A stretch of DNA of 22,004 nucleotides from a virus, in the IMG/VR virus record IMGVR_UViG_3300032006_000103, positions 1-22,004 of that record; one strand, 5' to 3'. Below are positions 1-5,082 of this stretch, piece by piece (the stretch's first letter is position 1; each line of letters opens with the position of its first letter). The notes under the pieces were generated by a model. It searched no databases. It was not told the DNA's origin and saw only the letters and a program-made list of their open reading frames with translations. Both the position numbers and the translations under genes were made by a program.

Positions 1-569
1 TGCACCGCATCAAACTTCTTCTTACGATAGACAACACTGGTATGTTTGAACTTTAATGGTGGCTGATCCACCTTTGGACTAGACACGCGATACACTATGT
101 TGTCTGGTATATCTTTGCACCTTCTTAAAAACTTTCTCAGCCAGTTTGCTTCCTTGGTGGGCTTCCATATACCAACGCCAGGGTTTGCATGTGCCACCTC
201 ATTCCACATGTCAAACTCTTCAGGTGATACACAATCGCCACCGTCCCTGTCTCTTACCCACTGTCTATCTTTCTTCTGGATAATGAAGGACACTATCTTC
301 GCTACCTTACTGGGTCCAAGTCTAGTCATTGCATCCAGTAACTTGTCATAGTTATTCTTGTAGCTGACACGCACGTTGTCTCTGAAGTTACACAATGCTA
401 TTGAGTAACAATCAAAGCACACGCTGTCCTTCTTCTCACGCAAGACAGATCCTGTGTTGCATTCATGCGGATCAGTATTGAAACACAACACGTTCTTACC
501 CATCTTGCTATTGTCGGTAGTCGGCTTACCTACCACCTCGTATGCATCCTTTAATGTAGATACAGACAT
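1..569 (-). CDS. Cysteine-rich phage protein, truncated by window edge
   Basis: This reading frame opens at an ATG at 569, behind the ribosome binding site CAGGAGAGCTGTC, and runs without a stop to the window edge. About 189 residues are visible and the C-terminus is missing. The N-terminal part holds a cysteine cluster (C29, C37, C51, C54, C60) around the segments GKNVLCFNTDPHEC and SVCFDCYS, which could bind a metal. After that comes a helical, charged region rich in Trp and Lys (for example WVRDRDGG, FDMWNEVAHANPGVG). The arrangement NSKMGK followed by Cys-rich CxxCY recalls the GP88-like family of phage proteins, whose function is not known to me; this resemblance is from memory and weak. 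It is the most downstream visible gene of the leftward early cluster. That the frame is coding is fairly sure; the family is not. Confidence 0.7.
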   Translation of the reverse strand, partial: MSVSTLKDAYEVVGKPTTDNSKMGKNVLCFNTDPHECNTGSVLREKKDSVCFDCYSIALCNFRDNVRVSYKNNYDKLLDAMTRLGPSKVAKIVSFIIQKKDRQWVRDRDGGDCVSPEEFDMWNEVAHANPGVGIWKPTKEANWLRKFLRRCKDIPDNIVYRVSSPKVDQPPLKFKHTSVVYRKKKFDAV

Positions 570-684
570 GACAGCTCTCCTGTTGGTTAGTAATGTCTAC
601 TTATGTGGATCTGGTAAAACTAGGTGGGATTAATCAGGTTCCTATCTTATGTGCTACTAACTCTAAGCATTCGATGAACCCTCC

Positions 685-987
685 TTATGTTCTATCTCTG
701 TTTAAATTACTTGGTTTTGCAAAAACTTCTTTAGCTTCCTCACCAGTCAGATGATAGTGTCCCCAGAACAATCCACCATCTTGGAAATTGAAAGCGTGTA
801 CCTGATGATGCTCTTTGTTTGCACTAAGAGTCATGACTCTATACAAATGCCAATCATCCTTGTGAGGGAACTGTCTTGAATTTATATAGTGCCACCCCTG
901 TTCTTCAACTGCTTGCTCAATCATAACGATACGAGCGTGTATGTCCATGCACTCAAACAATACGGGATTAGAACCTATACCTTTCAT
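685..987 (-). CDS. Hypothetical early protein, 100 aa
   Basis: I place the start at the ATG at 987 rather than at the more upstream in-frame ATG at 1050. The 987 start is preceded by AAAGGAGGAAAAGC, a near-perfect ribosome binding site, and its ATGA overlaps the stop of the preceding gene by four bases. The protein begins MKGIGSNPVLFECMDIHARI. It is a mixed alpha/beta soluble protein rich in His and Trp in the middle (HYINSRQFPHKDDWHLYRV, HHQVHAFNF, GLFWGHYHLTG). The several histidines could bind a metal, but no known catalytic motif is visible. I do not recognise the family. It is translationally coupled to the 65-residue protein upstream and likely belongs to the same early transcript. Confidence 0.75.
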   Translation of the reverse strand: MKGIGSNPVLFECMDIHARIVMIEQAVEEQGWHYINSRQFPHKDDWHLYRVMTLSANKEHHQVHAFNFQDGGLFWGHYHLTGEEAKEVFAKPSNLNRDRT

Positions 988-1181
988 GCTTTTCCTCCTT
1001 TGCAAGGGTATTTTGCCAACCATTTCTTGTTCTCTGGGAGACTCAACCACTTGTTCATATATTGAATGAGACTCTTCTCATCCTTACCCGTGAACCGTAT
1101 CTGTGCCAACGTGCCATCGTTTGCTTTCCAAGTGTAGTTCACATACGCATTCAAGTTGTATCTCCTTTTGGGAACACTCAT
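984..1181 (-). CDS. Hypothetical small basic protein, 65 aa
   Basis: The start at 1181 follows the strong site AAGGAGGTGATGC. The protein (MSVPKRRYNLNAYVNYTWKA...) has net positive charge, an N-terminal segment that could form beta strands (YNLNAYVNYTWKANDGTLAQIRF is split by a turn at NDG) and a C-terminal helix rich in Lys and Trp. It ends in a four-base overlap (ATGA) with the next gene, which suggests coupled translation. No motif identifies a function. Small soluble proteins of this kind in an early phage cluster are often host-takeover factors, but that is only context. Confidence 0.72.
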   Translation of the reverse strand: MSVPKRRYNLNAYVNYTWKANDGTLAQIRFTGKDEKSLIQYMNKWLSLPENKKWLAKYPCKGGKA

Positions 1182-1213
1182 GCATCACCTCCTTGTTAGT
1201 GGTTAAACATTCA

Positions 1214-1417
1214 TCACACCAAATCTACTTCGGTTAGCTCAACAAGATCCTTTCTAATAGTTTCAACAAACTCGCTTTCAAGTTGTATCTCCTTGTCCAG
1301 CTTCACAAACTTCTCAATAAAGTCCTGAACAATTTCTCTTGCCCTATAACTTTTTGGGTCATGAGAACCTTTGATTGATGACATCTTTACATCCAACCAT
1401 GCTTCATATATGTCCAT
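1214..1417 (-). CDS. Hypothetical helical protein, 67 aa
   Basis: The start at 1417 is preceded by AAAAGGAGAAAAGAT. The product (MDIYEAWLDVKMSSIKG...) is predicted by eye to be almost entirely helical, with a charged heptad-like stretch (REIVQDFIEKFVKLDKEIQ) that could form a short coiled coil, and an acidic C-terminus ending ELTEVDLV. No transmembrane segment or catalytic motif is seen and I do not recognise it. Its translation start region is nearly identical over 22 bases to that of the phosphatase gene next to it, including the first codons for Met-Asp-Ile. Confidence 0.7.
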   Translation of the reverse strand: MDIYEAWLDVKMSSIKGSHDPKSYRAREIVQDFIEKFVKLDKEIQLESEFVETIRKDLVELTEVDLV

Positions 1418-1438
1418 ATCTTTTCTCCTTTTGTTAGG

Positions 1439-1984
1439 TTAGAAGTTACCCTCTGCTACTTGGCATACTCTTATGCCTTTACTTCTCCACATATCTACGA
1501 CCTGTTGCCTGTCATCAAAGACTAGCTTCGGATCGTAGCCATCCTCTAGCATTTGCTCATACATCTCCTCTTTAATAATAGAGTCCTTCCTATTGTCATC
1601 ATCCTTGCGAAAGTAGGAAGCTCTCCAAAAAGCACCGTATCTGTTAAGGTTTCCCTTCCCCAACAAGTACATCCTTCTGCTGATAATTGTGTTTGCTTCA
1701 CATAGCATCATCTCTGTTTCCTTCTGTTGTTTCTGCTTACGACCACTCGCAATGAGTATCGTGTGTCCCACCTCATGCAGAGCAATAGCTATCTGAAAGA
1801 CCTCAGCATTCGGAGTGTCTCTTACTATCTCCGATTCAAACTTGTCATAGTCATAGTCAGGGTTGATGTCTCGCAACTTAGTTATAGGATATTTATTCTC
1901 CACATCTGGGAGATACTTCCTCGCATACTTCACCCTGTGTTCTATGTTCATGAGTGTTCCATCTACATCAAACACTATGTCCAT
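1439..1984 (-). CDS. Polynucleotide kinase-type 3'-phosphatase (HAD superfamily), stand-alone domain
   Basis: The product (181 aa, starting MDIVFDVDGTLMN at 1984) has the motifs of the phosphatase domain of T4-type polynucleotide kinase. The nucleophile motif DVDGT is at residues 6-10, motif II is ILIASGR with S80, the basic patch RKDDDNRKDSIIK at about 126-138 supplies the Arg/Lys of motif III, and the acidic motif FDDRQQVVDMW is at 156-166. This family removes 3'-phosphate groups from nucleic-acid ends, normally as part of RNA or DNA end healing. Here the P-loop kinase half is absent, so the enzyme would act only on 3' ends. I reject the longer frame from 2041 because AAGGAGAAAAGAT sits just before 1984 and homology starts there. 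HAD phosphatase is sure; the nucleic-acid substrate is likely but could also be a nucleotide. Confidence 0.85.
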   Translation of the reverse strand: MDIVFDVDGTLMNIEHRVKYARKYLPDVENKYPITKLRDINPDYDYDKFESEIVRDTPNAEVFQIAIALHEVGHTILIASGRKQKQQKETEMMLCEANTIISRRMYLLGKGNLNRYGAFWRASYFRKDDDNRKDSIIKEEMYEQMLEDGYDPKLVFDDRQQVVDMWRSKGIRVCQVAEGNF

Positions 1985-1995
1985 ATCTTTTCTCC

Positions 1996-2214
1996 TTAAG
2001 TTACTAGTTCGGCAGCACTTGTAACTGAATTGGTTTCGCATACATCACACCAACCCTCTGTGCTGTCAGGTTCATAATCATATGTAGCATCACACCCTTC
2101 ATTCATGCATATTCCTGGGCAAGATCCATCAGTCAGACTCATCACCATCATTTCTTCTACTGATAAGCCTTCTATTTCTGATAGATCTGCCAGCTTGCTA
2201 GATCGATTAGACAT
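1996..2214 (-). CDS. Small zinc-ribbon-like protein, 72 aa
   Basis: The start at 2214 is chosen because AAGGAGGAAGACG lies directly upstream and the gene then overlaps the stop of the previous gene by eight bases. The N-terminal half is an acidic helix (LADLSEIEGLSVEEMMVMSL). The C-terminal half carries five cysteines: CPGIC and EGC (C32, C36, C41), then WCDVC (C56, C59). This CxxxC...CxxC arrangement with EPDSTEGWC between is typical of small phage zinc-ribbon proteins of unknown role, which may bind nucleic acid or a host protein. Zinc binding is inferred from the cysteine spacing only. Confidence 0.75.
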   Translation of the reverse strand: MSNRSSKLADLSEIEGLSVEEMMVMSLTDGSCPGICMNEGCDATYDYEPDSTEGWCDVCETNSVTSAAELVT

Positions 2215-2407
2215 CGTCTTCCTCCTTCTCAATCTCTTTCACTACTATCTTGTCACTAGGAAAGATGGTTAAACTTCTAATGAACTGTTTCATATGGACA
2301 TTAATTTCATACGGATAATTTCTATCCACATCAAACTCTTCAGTTCGCTCCTGCAAACTGCCAGAACTACTACGAAGCTCAATCACAACTGTTGCTATGT
2401 CATTCAT
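2207..2407 (-). CDS. Hypothetical acidic protein, 66 aa
   Basis: The start at 2407 has GAGGAGGACAT immediately before it. The protein is short and beta-strand-rich in its first two-thirds (IATVVIELRSSSG, YPYEINVHMKQFIRSLTIF), and ends in a very acidic tail (EIEKEEDDV). No known motif is visible. The end of the gene contains the ribosome binding site of the zinc-ribbon gene and overlaps it by eight bases, so the two are likely co-translated. Confidence 0.7.
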   Translation of the reverse strand: MNDIATVVIELRSSSGSLQERTEEFDVDRNYPYEINVHMKQFIRSLTIFPSDKIVVKEIEKEEDDV

Positions 2408-2426
2408 ATGTCCTCCTCAGTTAGTG

Positions 2427-2978
2427 TTAACAATCTTTAGACTTGCCTTGATACTTTACTTCGTCTACCTCTATGGTATCTGCGTCACAATCATAGTCAC
2501 CAGATATCCATATGCCGTCTTTCATTAATTCTTCGGCTTCCTCCTCTGACTTCGCAGTAACAGTGCCAGAGAATTCTATTGTTCCAGAAACCTTGTACTC
2601 GTTATAGAACTGATAGCCTTTGAGTAACCTATAAAGATTCCCAACATTCATACTCAGCTCATATAAGCTTTTCTCAGTGTCATCATCACTGCGTTGCTCA
2701 TACTCATAGGTTTCCGCAATCAAGGATTGGCAGTCACCAATCAAGGTAGTGAGTAATTTGTCTAACGAATCACGCACATCTGTAACCTTTGACCTGATGT
2801 CATCCTGAGTAATCTTCTCAGCAGGAAGATAATGCCTTGCAAGCTTCATGTTAGAAGAATTAAGCTCACTCTTTAGCCTTGCAACTTCACCCTTTAGGCG
2901 ATCTTCATATGTCGTCAATAAATTCCCTTCATCATCAAAGACTGGGCTACTTTCTGTGTTAACAACTGTGTCATTCAT
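2427..2978 (-). CDS. Hypothetical protein with helical N-part and small C-terminal beta domain, 183 aa
   Basis: Starts at 2978 behind AAAGGAGATCGCAA. Residues about 20-60 form a charged helix that could be a coiled coil (YEDRLKGEVARLKSELNSS); residues 60-125 are also helical. From about residue 127 there is a separate small domain with alternating strands and a helix (YKVSGTIEFSGTVTA, then KSEEEAEELMKDG), ending in an acidic strand (DYDCDADTIEVDEVKY). That C-terminal pattern resembles small phage domains in which a strand pair is followed by an EEA-type helix, but I cannot name a family. A candidate promoter with a palindrome lies directly upstream at 3008-3037, so this gene may start its own transcript. 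Confidence 0.72.
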   Translation of the reverse strand: MNDTVVNTESSPVFDDEGNLLTTYEDRLKGEVARLKSELNSSNMKLARHYLPAEKITQDDIRSKVTDVRDSLDKLLTTLIGDCQSLIAETYEYEQRSDDDTEKSLYELSMNVGNLYRLLKGYQFYNEYKVSGTIEFSGTVTAKSEEEAEELMKDGIWISGDYDCDADTIEVDEVKYQGKSKDC

Positions 2979-3007
2979 TTGCGATCTCCTTTGCTTAAGT
3001 TAAAGAT

Positions 3008-3037
3008 AATCTACATAAATGTAGATCCATTAGTCAA
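3008..3037 (-). promoter_or_regulatory. Candidate promoter with overlapping palindromic operator
   Basis: On the - strand, TTGACT (3037-3032) and TAGATT (3013-3008) are separated by 18 bases, a plausible sigma-70 promoter (5 of 6 and 4 of 6 consensus positions). A perfect inverted repeat ATCTACAT-AA-ATGTAGAT (3009-3026) fills most of the spacer and overlaps the -10 element, where a repressor would block it. It lies between two early genes, about 30 bases upstream of the 183-residue protein. Confidence 0.4.
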
Positions 3038-3218
3038 AACTATTTTCTTCTTTGTTGCTGTCTACTATTGCGTCTACAATCCGGGGATCTCCTATAACTG
3101 ACTTCAATAGTTTAGCTCCCCTTCGTAGATCACTAAGACTTCCATTTGCTTTTCTCTTACCATACAATCCCTCCCTCATGTTACGTTCAAACATCTTGTC
3201 TACTGGTACTGGCTTCAT
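3030..3218 (-). CDS. Hypothetical basic protein, 62 aa
   Basis: The start at 3218 follows AAAGGAGAACAATC. The product (MKPVPVDKMFERNMREGLYG...) is basic in its first two-thirds (KRKANGSLSDLRRGAKLLKS), then helical with an acidic end (DSNKEENSFD). No recognised motif is present; the basic patch could contact nucleic acid, which is speculation. A reading frame on the opposite strand over the same bases is an antisense shadow without a ribosome binding site. Confidence 0.65.
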   Translation of the reverse strand: MKPVPVDKMFERNMREGLYGKRKANGSLSDLRRGAKLLKSVIGDPRIVDAIVDSNKEENSFD

Positions 3219-3241
3219 GATTGTTCTCCTTTCTAGTTAAA

Positions 3242-3532
3242 TTAATTGTTAAACAAACCTGCTTCTTCCATCTCAGACCACTTGCTCTCCTTAAACCTCT
3301 TGTAACTTGCTTCATACACCTCAGCTTCATTGAGAATAAACTTATGAACTTCTGCTTCAGATGGCTTCATAAATTTATTGCCGCAATACATTACAAAGTT
3401 TCCACTTCCTAAAAAATCCCACACGCCACACATTTTTTTATACGCATCTGTAAAGCTTACAGCTTCCACTGAATCCCTTGGGATTCCATCTAGCAATAAG
3501 ATATAAAGATACGTTTTGACTAGCTCTTGCAT
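3242..3532 (-). CDS. Hypothetical protein, 96 aa
   Basis: The start at 3532 has AAAGGAGATGCTAA upstream. The protein begins with a hydrophobic helix (LVKTYLYILLLDGI), too short and interrupted to call a membrane anchor with confidence. It continues with a Cys/aromatic-rich middle (KMCGVWDFLGSGNFVMYCGNKF is broken here at GSG for reading) and a charged C-terminal helix (EAEVYEASYKRFKESKWSEM). I do not recognise it. It sits in the early leftward cluster with typical spacing to its neighbours. Confidence 0.7.
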   Translation of the reverse strand: MQELVKTYLYILLLDGIPRDSVEAVSFTDAYKKMCGVWDFLGSGNFVMYCGNKFMKPSEAEVHKFILNEAEVYEASYKRFKESKWSEMEEAGLFNN

Positions 3533-3551
3533 TTAGCATCTCCTTTCATAG

Positions 3552-3665
3552 TTAAACTTCTAGCATTCCAATTGATAATGCGAACAGCCATATAATTAAA
3601 ATGATTGCTGTTAGTGCAACAAACTCCATTACTTGTTTAAGAAATCTTTCTATACGATCTTTCAT
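3552..3665 (-). CDS. Single-pass membrane peptide, 37 aa
   Basis: This small gene begins at an ATG at 3665, preceded by CAGGGAGTATTT, a good ribosome binding site, and ends with TAA at 3552, just before the next gene's ribosome binding site. The peptide starts with a charged stretch (MKDRIERFLKQ), followed by an uninterrupted hydrophobic segment of about 20 residues (VALTAIILIIWLFALSIGML) and the end EV. By the positive-inside rule its N-terminus should be cytoplasmic. Membrane peptides of this size in phages can be lysis-related, superinfection-exclusion or membrane-interfering factors; nothing in the sequence decides among these. Confidence that it is real rests on start signal, spacing and the clear membrane segment. 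Confidence 0.62.
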   Translation of the reverse strand: MKDRIERFLKQVMEFVALTAIILIIWLFALSIGMLEV

Positions 3666-3709
3666 AAATACTCCCTGTTAAAGATTAATAAAGCTTTCAA
3701 AGAACCACA

Positions 3710-3752
3710 GAAAAAAGGCAAAAAAAAAGGGAGGAGGCCGAAGCCCCCTCCC
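3710..3752 (-). terminator. Strong intrinsic terminator, TTCG loop
   Basis: Read on the - strand, GGGAGGGGGC-TTCG-GCCTCCTCCC (3752-3729) forms a 10-base-pair, almost all-GC hairpin with one G-T pair, followed by eight T and, after GCC, six more. It lies about 20 bases downstream of the 143-residue gene. It should stop most transcription before the other early genes, so those need read-through, antitermination or a promoter of their own. Confidence 0.9.
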
Positions 3753-3773
3753 AATGTGGTGCATACTACGATG

Positions 3774-4205
3774 CTACGATGCTTTTTCAAGCTTTTCTAT
3801 TTTTGCTTTCTTCTTATCATCAAAGATATTGCCCAGTTCCACATTCGTATCGTGGATAACTACTCCAGACTCGCGAGCCTTGATGATTTGAGAAAGCAGA
3901 TTCTCAATCGCGTCCTGCAATTGATTGTAGGTTTCCTGAGTCAAAGGATAATTAGCAACAGTGCTAGAAAGCCTTTTAGTCATTTTACCCAAGACATTAA
4001 GCGTAACACGCAATAGAGTAGCACCCTTAATTGCTCCTATTGTCTTGTTTACTTTCTTGAAAGCGTCCGAATCCTTCTTATCATTCTTGATAAGATCGGC
4101 ATGTTCTTTCATAGCCTTCTTAACCCTTGCTTGAATCTTAGGGTCAACCTCAGAATGCTCTAAGAAAATGTTCCAAGAATCATCGGTTAAATTAAATGTT
4201 TTCAT
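3774..4205 (-). CDS. Hypothetical highly charged helical protein, 143 aa
   Basis: The first gene of the leftward cluster. I start it at 4205 (AAAGGGAGTACTTATC before ATG); the in-frame upstream ATG at 4274 lacks a ribosome binding site. The protein (MKTFNLTDDSWNIFLEH...) is rich in Lys, Asp and Glu and looks wholly helical, with long charged segments (VKKAMKEHADLIKNDKKDSD, and DDKKKAKIEKLEKAS at the end) and no cysteine. No domain is recognisable. Its position next to the large regulatory gap, and its own terminator right after the stop, suggest it is a separately expressed and possibly abundant early product; that is inference from layout. Confidence 0.75.
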   Translation of the reverse strand: MKTFNLTDDSWNIFLEHSEVDPKIQARVKKAMKEHADLIKNDKKDSDAFKKVNKTIGAIKGATLLRVTLNVLGKMTKRLSSTVANYPLTQETYNQLQDAIENLLSQIIKARESGVVIHDTNVELGNIFDDKKKAKIEKLEKAS

Positions 4206-4309
4206 GATAAGTACTCCCTTTAAATAAGGATAATAAATGATGCAATACGTTATGTACCGCACCTGTTCAACCATATATGTAGACAGGATATAAGTGTATG
4301 TATTTAAAG

Positions 4310-4435
4310 GACTTACACTGCTCGTGAAGAAGACAGACGTAAGCCATTGTAAATAAAGGGCTTACCTATGGCTGAATAATGCTGTAAAATCAATCACTTA
4401 GACATGTTTTAGGCATAAATGCCTGTAAGTCATTG
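4310..4435. repeat. Four GTAAGYC elements in both orientations
   Basis: The heptamer GTAAGYC occurs at 4310-4316 (- strand), 4339-4345 (+), 4359-4365 (-) and 4425-4431 (+). The two + strand copies extend to GTAAGYCATTG. The middle pair (4339-4365) could form a hairpin, GTAAGCC with GGCTTAC. Such clustered, oriented short repeats in a non-coding divergent region are typical of binding sites for a regulator or replication initiator, but no such protein is identified in this window. Confidence 0.45.
4411..4424. promoter_or_regulatory. Palindrome AGGCAT-AA-ATGCCT, operator candidate
   Basis: A perfect inverted repeat with a two-base centre. Its core CATAAATG is identical to the core of the palindrome at 3009-3026, so both might be read by one dimeric regulator. 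It directly abuts the last GTAAGYC element. Confidence 0.35.
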
Positions 4436-4640
4436 ATTTATATAGCCTTTCAGCGGATACCTTACCCGATAAGCACCCCTGCCCCCCCAAATAGGAGTCC
4501 CATGCTTTGCAATTTTTAATTATATATATGGGTTGTCTGGGAGAAATTTTTTTAGTTTTCTGAAATAGCAACTTTCCGCAGGGCCAGTGCTGGCAAGGGA
4601 ACTAGCGTTCAAAGCTATGCTTTCCTGTTTGCATAAGGTG

Positions 4641-4669
4641 TTGACAAAAAAGTGGTTAGTGTCTACAAT
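4641..4669 (+). promoter_or_regulatory. Near-consensus sigma-70 promoter
   Basis: TTGACA (4641-4646) is a perfect -35 element and TACAAT (4664-4669) matches 5 of 6 bases of the -10 consensus, separated by the ideal 17 bases. Transcription would start near 4676 and proceed rightward into the structured region and the dNMP kinase gene. It is the best promoter in the window and should be recognised by host RNA polymerase without a phage factor. Confidence 0.85.
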
Positions 4670-4675
4670 TAGGTG

Positions 4676-4980
4676 TACTAGCCTAGCGGTTGCATTATTG
4701 GGCCGAAGGCGAATGTGTACACCAACCTTATCACACGGGCATATCCGCATGATGTAAAGAGCGGATCGGGTACAAGGGCTTCTGGCGATGAGCCAAGCCA
4801 AACTTGATGCGGAGTAGCAGCGAAAGTGCCGACAATCCCCATCAGGCCTGCAGGGAGATTCCAACAGGGGACGGCTTCCGCTTTAAAAGATAAACCTGCT
4901 ATGTAGTGGCACTTGTTTTCTTCTAGTTTGCATGTCCCCTTCGGGGGTGCTTCGGGCTTGCGCCCTTGCACGAAAGTATT
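4676..4980 (+). ncRNA. Candidate structured non-coding RNA or long leader
   Basis: This stretch starts at the predicted start point of the strong promoter, is GC-richer than its surroundings and has no coding frame with a ribosome binding site on either strand. It can form many local hairpins. ATCCGC (4743-4748) pairs with GCGGAT (4761-4766). GGCT-TC-TGGC pairs with GCCA-AGCC around a GATGA loop (4777-4799), extended by CAAG/CTTG (4773-4806). TCCCC (4836-4840) pairs with GGGGA (4867-4871), CCCC with GGGG around TTC (4936-4946), and GTGC-TTC-GGGC with GCCC-TT-GCAC (4947-4971). I checked for tRNA, tmRNA, RNase P, 6S, group I intron and hammerhead landmarks and found none. The 3' end is unclear because no T-tract follows; it could be a 400-base leader of the dNMP kinase mRNA instead. 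Confidence 0.5.
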
Positions 4981-5082
4981 CGTTTGTTTAAAAAACATTT
5001 TGGTATTGCCCGTAGAAAATTGTTTTTCCTTAAACAACCGGGTTTTGGTTTTGGGTTTCAGTTAACACTATTGGTGGAGCAT

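Larger units (their letters stand above)
4206..4640. other. Divergent intergenic region, regulatory or origin candidate
   Basis: No coding frame with a start signal was found here on either strand. The left part holds four GTAAGYC elements and a palindrome (listed separately). Further right are a run of seven C at about 4482-4488, an AT-rich stretch (4510-4530, ATTATATATATG-like) and a short inverted repeat GCCAG-TG-CTGGC at 4583-4594. Early genes read leftward from this gap and the other genes rightward, which is where phage early promoters, operators and replication origins often sit. The gap continues to 5082 with a promoter and possible RNA. Confidence 0.5.

Noticed and set aside
97-351. 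+ strand frame of 84 codons at the left edge
   Set aside because: It lies antisense within the edge-truncated - strand gene, which has a good start site and continuous frame to the edge.
1763-1777. HEVGH (HExxH) in the 3'-phosphatase, a possible zinc protease motif
   Set aside because: It lies in the helix before HAD motif II (ILIASGR), where ALHE-x-GH is a usual HAD pattern; the whole protein fits a phosphatase.
4676-4980. tRNA, tmRNA, RNase P RNA, group I intron or hammerhead ribozyme in the structured region
   Set aside because: No T-arm GTTC-like loop, no tmRNA ends, no RNase P core, no intron R/S elements, no CUGAUGAG...GAAA pairing were found by eye. A short GACAATCCC similarity to an intron was not supported by the other core elements.
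4520-5037. Two - strand reading frames of 114 and 119 codons and a + strand upward extension of the dNMP kinase from 4966
   Set aside because: They overlap each other and the structured GC-rich stretch, have no ribosome binding site and give protein sequences of unnatural composition. The kinase homology begins at 5083, where a ribosome binding site sits.
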